Shown here: piece after piece, positions 6,107 to 10,435 of the stretch
Layout: each line of letters begins with the position of its first letter
Position numbering within the stretch: the stretch's first letter is position 1
NCBI GenBank assembly: GCA_016209585.1
Contig: JACQVU010000232.1
Coordinates: 1-10,435, forward strand
From: Planctomycetota bacterium
GTDB lineage: Bacteria > Planctomycetota > UBA8742 > JACQVU01
Direction: 5' to 3'
DNA length: 10,435 nt
Position numbers and translations under genes: made by a program
Notes under the pieces: generated by a model
The model's database searches: none
What the model saw: only the letters and a program-made list of their open reading frames with translations
Told to the model about the DNA's origin: nothing

Positions 6107-6775
6107 ATGCCCCGCCCCCTGTCCGCGCCTGACGTGAAGGTCGCCGCCGCGCACCTGTGCCGCGTGGACGGCGCGCTGGCGCCCTGGGTCCGGCGCCTCG
6201 GCCCGGCGCCGCTTCGTCGGCAGGGGCCGGCGTTCCCGTCGCTGTGCAAGTCGATCATCGCCCAGCAACTCAGCGCCAAGGCGGCGGGGACCATCATCGC
6301 GCGCTTCTTCGCGCTCTTCGGCAACCCGCCGGGCGCACGGCGGCCGGTGGCCACGCCCCAACAGGTTCGGGCCGCCTCCCCCCGCCGGCTGCGCGCGGCC
6401 GGCGTGTCGCGGCAGAAGGCCGACTACCTGCGGTCGCTGGCCACGGCCTTTGACTCCGGCCGGGTGAACCCGCGCCGTTTCGCCCGCATGAACGACGAGG
6501 CCGTGATCGCCGAGTTGACGAGCGTGCGCGGCGTGGGGGTCTGGACGGCGGAGATGTTCCTGATCTTCGTGCTCGGCCGGCCCGACGTGTTCAGCTGCGG
6601 CGACCTGGCGTTGCGCGCCGGCATCGCGCGGATCGACGGCGTCGCCCCGGCCACGCCCGCCGCCGCCGCCGCGCGCGCGGAGCCTTGGGCGCCGTGGCGC
6701 AGCGTGGCGTCGCTCTACCTCTGGCAGATCGCCCATGCGCCTTTTCCCGTGCGTGAGGCAAGTCGGCCCGTATAA
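6107..6775 (+). CDS. AlkA-like HhH-GPD DNA glycosylase (3-methyladenine type)
   Basis: This 222-residue protein belongs to the helix-hairpin-helix GPD superfamily, which flips out and excises damaged bases; the best fit is the alkylated-base (AlkA/3-methyladenine) branch. Residues 43-59 (FPSLCKSIIAQQLSAKA) match the family's conserved helix. The hairpin is LTSVRGVGVWTAEM (137-150) and the catalytic Asp is D166 in FSCGDLALR (162-170). A WAPWRSVASLYLW stretch (194-206) ends the domain as in AlkA relatives. There is no four-cysteine iron-sulfur loop, so Nth/MutY types are unlikely. ATG 6107 has GGGG at 6094-6097 upstream. A GTG at 6098 overlapping the MoxR stop by 4 bp is an alternative adding three residues. 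The tight packing suggests an operon with panB and the MoxR gene. Confidence 0.9.
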   Translation: MPRPLSAPDVKVAAAHLCRVDGALAPWVRRLGPAPLRRQGPAFPSLCKSIIAQQLSAKAAGTIIARFFALFGNPPGARRPVATPQQVRAASPRRLRAAGVSRQKADYLRSLATAFDSGRVNPRRFARMNDEAVIAELTSVRGVGVWTAEMFLIFVLGRPDVFSCGDLALRAGIARIDGVAPATPAAAAARAEPWAPWRSVASLYLWQIAHAPFPVREASRPV

Positions 6776-6776
6776 T
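6771..6776 (+). promoter_or_regulatory. Consensus -10 box before the lipoprotein gene
   Basis: A perfect TATAAT overlaps the glycosylase stop codon, about 90 bp before the lipoprotein start. In this GC-rich surrounding it stands out, but no convincing -35 lies 16-18 bp upstream and there is no extended TG. Confidence 0.3.
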
Positions 6777-6790
6777 ACTCTGGGCGCTAT

Positions 6791-6820
6791 GGGGCCGCCT
6801 CGATGCGGTCGCGCGGCCCC
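6791..6820. other. Perfect 8-bp hairpin in the lipoprotein leader
   Basis: GGGGCCGC (6791-6798) pairs with GCGGCCCC (6813-6820) around a 14-base loop. The following bases GTGTTGTGTCTC are only modestly T-rich. It may be a weak terminator for the upstream operon or a 5' leader structure if transcription starts near 6783. Confidence 0.4.
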
Positions 6821-6862
6821 GTGTTGTGTCTCGGGGCGCGTGCTGAAGGAAAAGGAGCAGCG

Positions 6863-7354
6863 ATGAACCATTGGTTCTCGTTCCTCGCCATCGGGTTGGC
6901 GGTCATCGTCGCCGGGGTGGGCGGCTGCCGCGCCGCTCCGCCGGCCGGGCCGGTGACGGACGACGCGGGCATGCCGCTGATGGTCGTCGGAGAGGCGCCG
7001 ACGGCGCCGGCGGCCACGCTGAAGCCGCTTCATCTGGCGCTCGTTCGTTTCGCGGGAGACCCCGCGTTGCAATTGCCCGTCGCGGCGCGCGACGGGGGGA
7101 TGCTGGCGCGGGCCGGGGCGGCCTTCGACCGGTACGTTCAGGAGCAATTGGCCGTGCCGAACCTGACGCTGCGCCGGACCGATCTCCTGCGCGGCGACGA
7201 AGGTCCCGTGGAACTCATCCAGCGCCAGAGCGACTGGTACTTCGACCACGGGCTGACAACGCGGAAAATCAGCGCGGCGCGCCTCTTTTTCCACCGTTCC
7301 AGCGCGAGCCAGGCGCCTCCCGCGCCCGCCGCCGGTGAAACGAAGGCGGGCTGA
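6863..7354 (+). CDS. Small predicted lipoprotein, function unknown
   Basis: This 163-residue protein matches no family I recognise. The N-terminus is a lipoprotein-type signal: a short polar start, a hydrophobic stretch (about 5-19) and a lipobox-like VGGC with C22 as the lipidated residue. The mature part has a Pro/Ala-rich linker (24-50), a mixed globular middle (about 52-140, with LKPLHLALVRFAG and QRQSDWYFDHG) and a Pro/Ala-rich tail. It should be exported and membrane-anchored. ATG 6863 is chosen because AAGGAG at 6852-6857 is the strongest ribosome binding site in the window; the frame is open up to 6803, but that start would place extra residues before the signal. The leader upstream carries a TATAAT and a hairpin, so it may be transcribed independently of the glycosylase. 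Confidence 0.75.
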   Translation: MNHWFSFLAIGLAVIVAGVGGCRAAPPAGPVTDDAGMPLMVVGEAPTAPAATLKPLHLALVRFAGDPALQLPVAARDGGMLARAGAAFDRYVQEQLAVPNLTLRRTDLLRGDEGPVELIQRQSDWYFDHGLTTRKISAARLFFHRSSASQAPPAPAAGETKAG

Positions 7355-7440
7355 TTCCTTCCTCCGTTCGGAATCTCCTGAGCACTTCGGCCTCTCCCCT
7401 TCTCGACGTCTCCCGGCGCGAGAATGACACGCTGCTGAGC

Positions 7441-8172
7441 GTGGTCATCAACGCCGGCAAGGGCAACGTCCTCACCCGGCAGGTGATGGACGACTTGCGC
7501 GCCACGCTCGAAGCCCACGCCGGCGACCGCCACCTCCGGCTGGTGGTGATCCGCGGCGCGGGGGGGAATTTTTCGTTCGGCGCTTCGGTGCCCGAACACC
7601 GCGCCGGCGAAGCCCGGACCATGCTGGCCTCCTTCCACCGGATGATTCGCGCGCTGGCGGGCTTCCCCGCGCCCGTGGCCGCGCTGGTCGAGGGGAAGTG
7701 CCTGGGCGGCGCGTTCGAGGTCGCGCTCTGCTGTCACTTCGTCTTCGCCACCGCCAACGCGCTCTTCGGCTGCCCGGAGATCAAACTGGGCGTCTTCCCG
7801 CCGGTCTTCGCGGCCGTGGGCGCGGCGCGCCTGCCCGGCGCGCTGGCCGAGCGGATGCTGCTCACGGGCGAGAGCGTGGACGCCAAGACCCTGGAGCGCG
7901 TCGGGTTCCTCACGCGGCTTTTCGACGGGCCGGAGGATCCCGAAGCCGCGTTGCTGGCCTTTTACCGCGAGCACCTGGCGCCGCTTTCGGCCTTCTCGCT
8001 GCGTCAGGCGGCGCGGGCCTGCCGCGACGCCTCCGGCCTCGCCGACGCCCTCGCCGGCCCGCTGGACGGCGCGGAGCGGCGGTATCTTGACAAACTGTTA
8101 CCAAGCCATGACGGCAACGAGGGGATCGAGGCCTTCATCGCGCGCCGCCCGCCGGTCTGGAAGGACGAGTGA
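7441..8172 (+). CDS. Crotonase resembling cyclohexa-1,5-diene-1-carbonyl-CoA hydratase
   Basis: This enoyl-CoA hydratase/isomerase family protein has 243 residues from GTG 7441. Signature stretches are KGNVL (7-11), FSFGASVPEH (44-53, first oxyanion-hole segment), GKCLGGAFEVAL (85-96, second segment) and PEIKLGVFPP (112-121). FSFGASVxEH, PEIxLGVFxP and HLAPLSAFSLR resemble, from memory, the dienoyl-CoA hydratases of anaerobic benzoyl-CoA degradation, although no other gene of that pathway is present, so the substrate is uncertain. The start is a problem: the in-frame sequence upstream (about 7384-7440) reads LLDVSRRENDTLLS, just like the usual first strand, but contains no ATG, GTG or TTG. 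CTG 7378, or ATT 7354 overlapping the lipoprotein stop, could be the real start. The coordinates given are the conservative ones. Confidence 0.85.
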   Translation: MVINAGKGNVLTRQVMDDLRATLEAHAGDRHLRLVVIRGAGGNFSFGASVPEHRAGEARTMLASFHRMIRALAGFPAPVAALVEGKCLGGAFEVALCCHFVFATANALFGCPEIKLGVFPPVFAAVGAARLPGALAERMLLTGESVDAKTLERVGFLTRLFDGPEDPEAALLAFYREHLAPLSAFSLRQAARACRDASGLADALAGPLDGAERRYLDKLLPSHDGNEGIEAFIARRPPVWKDE

Positions 8173-8201
8173 GCGGGATCGGGGGTAAACGGTTCCCTGA
8201 C

Positions 8202-10250
8202 ATGAATGCTCGCGAGACGGAATTCGTTCACATCATTGAGGGAACCAGCCAGTTCCTGGTGCCTCACTTTCAACGCCCCTATACATGGGAGCGCGGTTCC
8301 TGGGACACCCTATGGGACGATCTGGAGATGCTCGTTCGGCCGGAGACTTCGCGCATGCTGCCGAAGCATTTCATGGGAGCGATCGTCACCGCGCCAGCCC
8401 ATTCCGTCCCGGAAGGCGTGACAAAGTGGCTTCTCGTGGACGGACAACAGCGACTCACCACCCTTCTGCTGGTGTTGGCGGCGATCCGCGATCGTGCGCG
8501 GGACATCGACGCCGCCAACAAGTTGGCCGATTCCATTCACGAACTCTACCTCACAAATCGATTCCAAGACGGCACCGACCGGTACAAGTTGTTGCCGCCC
8601 CAGGGGAAAACACCCGCGCCCAGCGACCGAGCCGCGTTCGTGGCGGTCATAGATCGAAAAAAGGATGGGTCGGCGAGCCAGGTGCATGCGGCGTATCAGT
8701 ACTTTTGTCGAATGCTGCGAGGGCATTCCATCGACCAACTCGATGCGCTCACCAAGTCAATCGTGAGCCGGATTCTTCTCGTGAGCATCGTCCTCGAAGG
8801 CGACGATAATCCCTACGCGATATTCGAAAGCCTGAATGCGAAAGGGCAGCCGCTGACGCAATCGGACTTGGTTCGTAACTTCTTTTTCATGAGTATCGAC
8901 GCGAAGCGGCATGATGAGGTGTATGAGAAGAAGTGGATTCCCATGGAGCAAGCGATCGGACGCGATTCCATGGAGGCGTACCTTCGGCACTTCCTCATTC
9001 GCCGCGGTCGGTTTGTCAGGGAAGCGAGCGTGTATTTCACCCTCAAGAACGAGGTCGAGAAGGAGGGCAGGAATTCTGCCGACAAGAACGAGGTCGAGAG
9101 GGAGGGCAGGAATTCTGCCGAGCGAGAACTCGATGACCTCGTTCGCGTGGCTCAACATTACGAGCGATTCATCCACCCCGAACGGGAGGAGTCCGCGGTT
9201 GTGCGTGAACGTCTCGTTCGCCTTGAGTGTTTGCGCGCGACCGTGTGCTATCCATTCCTCCTGCGGGTGTTCGAAGATCGTGCGTCCGGGAAGTTGGGAG
9301 AGGACGAGGTGGTCCGCATCCTTGATATCATCGAGAACTTCATCGTTCGGAGGTACGTCTGCGGAGAGAAACGCGCGGAGCTCAACGAGATTTTCACGGC
9401 GTTGTATCGCAAGGCCGACCTGTTCACGCCCCTGTCTGAAGGAGTGAAGGAGGTGCTGGGATCGAGGAATTACCCTGGGGACGAGGAATTCGCGTCCGAA
9501 CTGAAGAGGCGCAAACTGTATGGGGCGGGAGAGGCTCGTCAACGGGCGAAGCTCATTCTTGAAATGCTGGAATCTTCCCAAGCCGGGGCGGAGCGCGTGG
9601 CCCTTACCGACCTTCAGATCGAACACGTCATGCCCCAGACGCTGAACGACTGGTGGCGCGAACACCTGGGTGATGAGGCAGAAGAGACCCATGGCACCCT
9701 TTTACACACGATCGGGAATCTCACGCTGACCGGATACAACCCCGCGCTCTCGAACAGCCCCTTCCCAGAGAAGAGGAAGATTCTTCGCGACAGCAGGCTT
9801 GTCCTGAACGCGGAAATCGCCAAGAGCGAGCAGTGGACGAAACCGGAGATTGAACAGCGGGCCGGAACGCTGGCTGACTTGGCGCTGCGCGTCTGGCCGA
9901 GCTTCGTCGCGAAGTCCGCCGTGTCGCGTCCTACTTCCGTGAAGGGAACGAAACCCAAGCGGTTGTTCGTGTATGGTCAGACGTTCGATGTTCGGACCTG
10001 GCAGGAAGTCTTGCGGCACACGCTTGAGCAGGTCACCAGCCTTGGAGACGACGTGGTAGACAACTTATTCAACGAGTTCCCGGACCTCGTCAAGCGTTCC
10101 GGCAGCGAATTACGGACCCCGAAAGAACTCCGCGCCGACGTGTACTTTGAGGGAAACTTGAGCGCCGACAGTATCTTTACGTATTGCAAACAACTCGCGC
10201 AAACGGTCGGATGGAAGTCCCACGAGTGGAGCGTGGAAACCGACGCCTGA
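8202..10250 (+). CDS. GmrSD-type (type IV) restriction enzyme, fused DUF262-DUF1524
   Basis: This 682-residue protein fuses the NTP-binding DUF262 (GmrS-like) and HNH-like DUF1524 (GmrD-like) domains. Such enzymes cut modified, for example glucosylated hydroxymethylcytosine, phage DNA. DUF262 motifs are VPHFQRPYTW (20-29), VDGQQRLTT (79-87) and FESLNAKGQPLTQSDLVRN (208-226). The nuclease has IEHVMPQT (473-480, H475) and HTIGNLTLTGYNPALSN (502-518), with F521 and K524 following. Residues 282-307 are a 13-residue tandem repeat. Residues about 583-678 form an extra C-terminal domain after DUF1524 that I cannot name. ATG 8202 is chosen because the family normally begins with an MxARET-type start; GTG 8169, overlapping the crotonase stop, would add 11 atypical residues. 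By eye it is less GC-rich than the preceding genes, suggesting transfer. All key residues look intact. Confidence 0.92.
   Translation: MNARETEFVHIIEGTSQFLVPHFQRPYTWERGSWDTLWDDLEMLVRPETSRMLPKHFMGAIVTAPAHSVPEGVTKWLLVDGQQRLTTLLLVLAAIRDRARDIDAANKLADSIHELYLTNRFQDGTDRYKLLPPQGKTPAPSDRAAFVAVIDRKKDGSASQVHAAYQYFCRMLRGHSIDQLDALTKSIVSRILLVSIVLEGDDNPYAIFESLNAKGQPLTQSDLVRNFFFMSIDAKRHDEVYEKKWIPMEQAIGRDSMEAYLRHFLIRRGRFVREASVYFTLKNEVEKEGRNSADKNEVEREGRNSAERELDDLVRVAQHYERFIHPEREESAVVRERLVRLECLRATVCYPFLLRVFEDRASGKLGEDEVVRILDIIENFIVRRYVCGEKRAELNEIFTALYRKADLFTPLSEGVKEVLGSRNYPGDEEFASELKRRKLYGAGEARQRAKLILEMLESSQAGAERVALTDLQIEHVMPQTLNDWWREHLGDEAEETHGTLLHTIGNLTLTGYNPALSNSPFPEKRKILRDSRLVLNAEIAKSEQWTKPEIEQRAGTLADLALRVWPSFVAKSAVSRPTSVKGTKPKRLFVYGQTFDVRTWQEVLRHTLEQVTSLGDDVVDNLFNEFPDLVKRSGSELRTPKELRADVYFEGNLSADSIFTYCKQLAQTVGWKSHEWSVETDA
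9045..9122 (+). repeat. 39-bp in-frame tandem duplication within the DUF262-DUF1524 gene
   Basis: Copies at 9045-9083 and 9084-9122 differ at only two bases and encode KNEVEKEGRNSAD and KNEVEREGRNSAE. Each copy contains a near-palindrome, GGCAG-GAATT-CTGCC (9066-9080 and 9105-9119). Near-identity and an exact multiple of three point to a recent in-frame duplication in a charged linker-like segment. Confidence 0.9.
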
Positions 10251-10435
10251 CAACTCGCCTTTCGCCCTCCTTGCCCGGCACGCTCTCGCTCGGGATCGCG
10301 GGCGAAGCGCCCACCGAAACAGGCTCTCAGCCATCGCGTCCACGGGGCGCAGATGTATCTTGTACATAGGGATCACACGTCCGAGCCTGTTGCTCCGTGG
10401 GGAGTTACGCGAAAACCACTCTCAATGGGCTACAG
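10251..10435. other. Non-coding 3' region after the restriction gene
   Basis: No gene is supported here. It contains a small hairpin, GGGCG-AAG-CGCCC (10300-10312), without a T-run, a 5-bp inverted repeat ATGTA/TACAT (10353-10367), and a longer inverted repeat given separately. The stretch runs off the window, so a downstream gene may begin just beyond it. Confidence 0.45.
10318..10391. repeat. Perfect 9-bp inverted repeat spanning 74 bp
   Basis: AACAGGCTC (10318-10326) is matched by GAGCCTGTT (10383-10391), enclosing 56 bp. The outer bases do not extend the pairing, and the ends do not fit integron attC core sites. It could be the foot of a structured RNA, a terminal repeat of a tiny non-autonomous element, or chance. 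Confidence 0.4.

Noticed and set aside
4248..7294. Minus-strand frames of 592 and 557 codons over panB, the MoxR gene and the glycosylase
   Set aside because: They cross several well-supported plus-strand genes and show Arg/Gly/His-rich antisense composition.
9045..9122. Possible start of a CRISPR array
   Set aside because: There are only two directly adjoining copies with no spacers, in frame within a coding region.
8757..9692. A 311-codon minus-strand frame within the restriction gene
   Set aside because: The opposite strand carries intact DUF262 and DUF1524 motifs over the same bases.
10318..10391. Integron attC site
   Set aside because: The right end continues as GTTGCTC and does not fit the GTTRRRY core, and the left end lacks a matching RYYYAAC; no integrase is in the window.

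Overview
This is a GC-rich bacterial window whose layout suggests an uncultured, high-GC environmental lineage, perhaps planctomycete-like. That placement is an inference from general look only: heptanucleotide short repeats of the GTGCTGG type, Ala/Pro/Arg-rich proteins and compact mixed-function operons. No rRNA, tRNA or other marker fixes the taxonomy. Nearly all genes are on the plus strand; one large coiled-coil gene is on the minus strand.

Left end (1-2057): a two-gene plus-strand operon encodes a 387-residue ABC/SMC-type AAA ATPase and, overlapping it by 8 bp, a 184-residue protein with a TOPRIM-like acidic pattern and an ETW motif reminiscent of RloB/DUF4435-type nuclease partners. 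This is the most likely unassigned defence module in the window. It is followed by a short, weakly supported gene remnant that runs into a heptanucleotide repeat hairpin.

Middle (2058-8172): a minus-strand coiled-coil protein of unknown function lies between two patches of the same heptanucleotide repeat family. Divergent from it, a mixed run of genes goes rightward: a zinc-ribbon/SNase-fold protein, PanB (pantothenate synthesis), a MoxR-family ATPase that has lost its Walker A Thr/Ser, Walker B Asp and sensor-1 Asn, and an AlkA-like HhH-GPD DNA glycosylase, all overlapping or nearly touching. After a short leader come a small lipoprotein and a crotonase resembling cyclohexa-1,5-diene-1-carbonyl-CoA hydratase, whose normal start codon is not visible.

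Right end (8202-10435): a 682-residue fused DUF262-DUF1524 protein, a GmrSD-type (type IV) restriction enzyme, carries a recent in-frame 39-bp tandem duplication and an extra C-terminal domain. It is followed by about 185 bp with no gene but with a 9-bp inverted repeat. By eye, the two defence-like segments at the ends are less GC-rich than the core, which fits acquired genes flanking a resident block.
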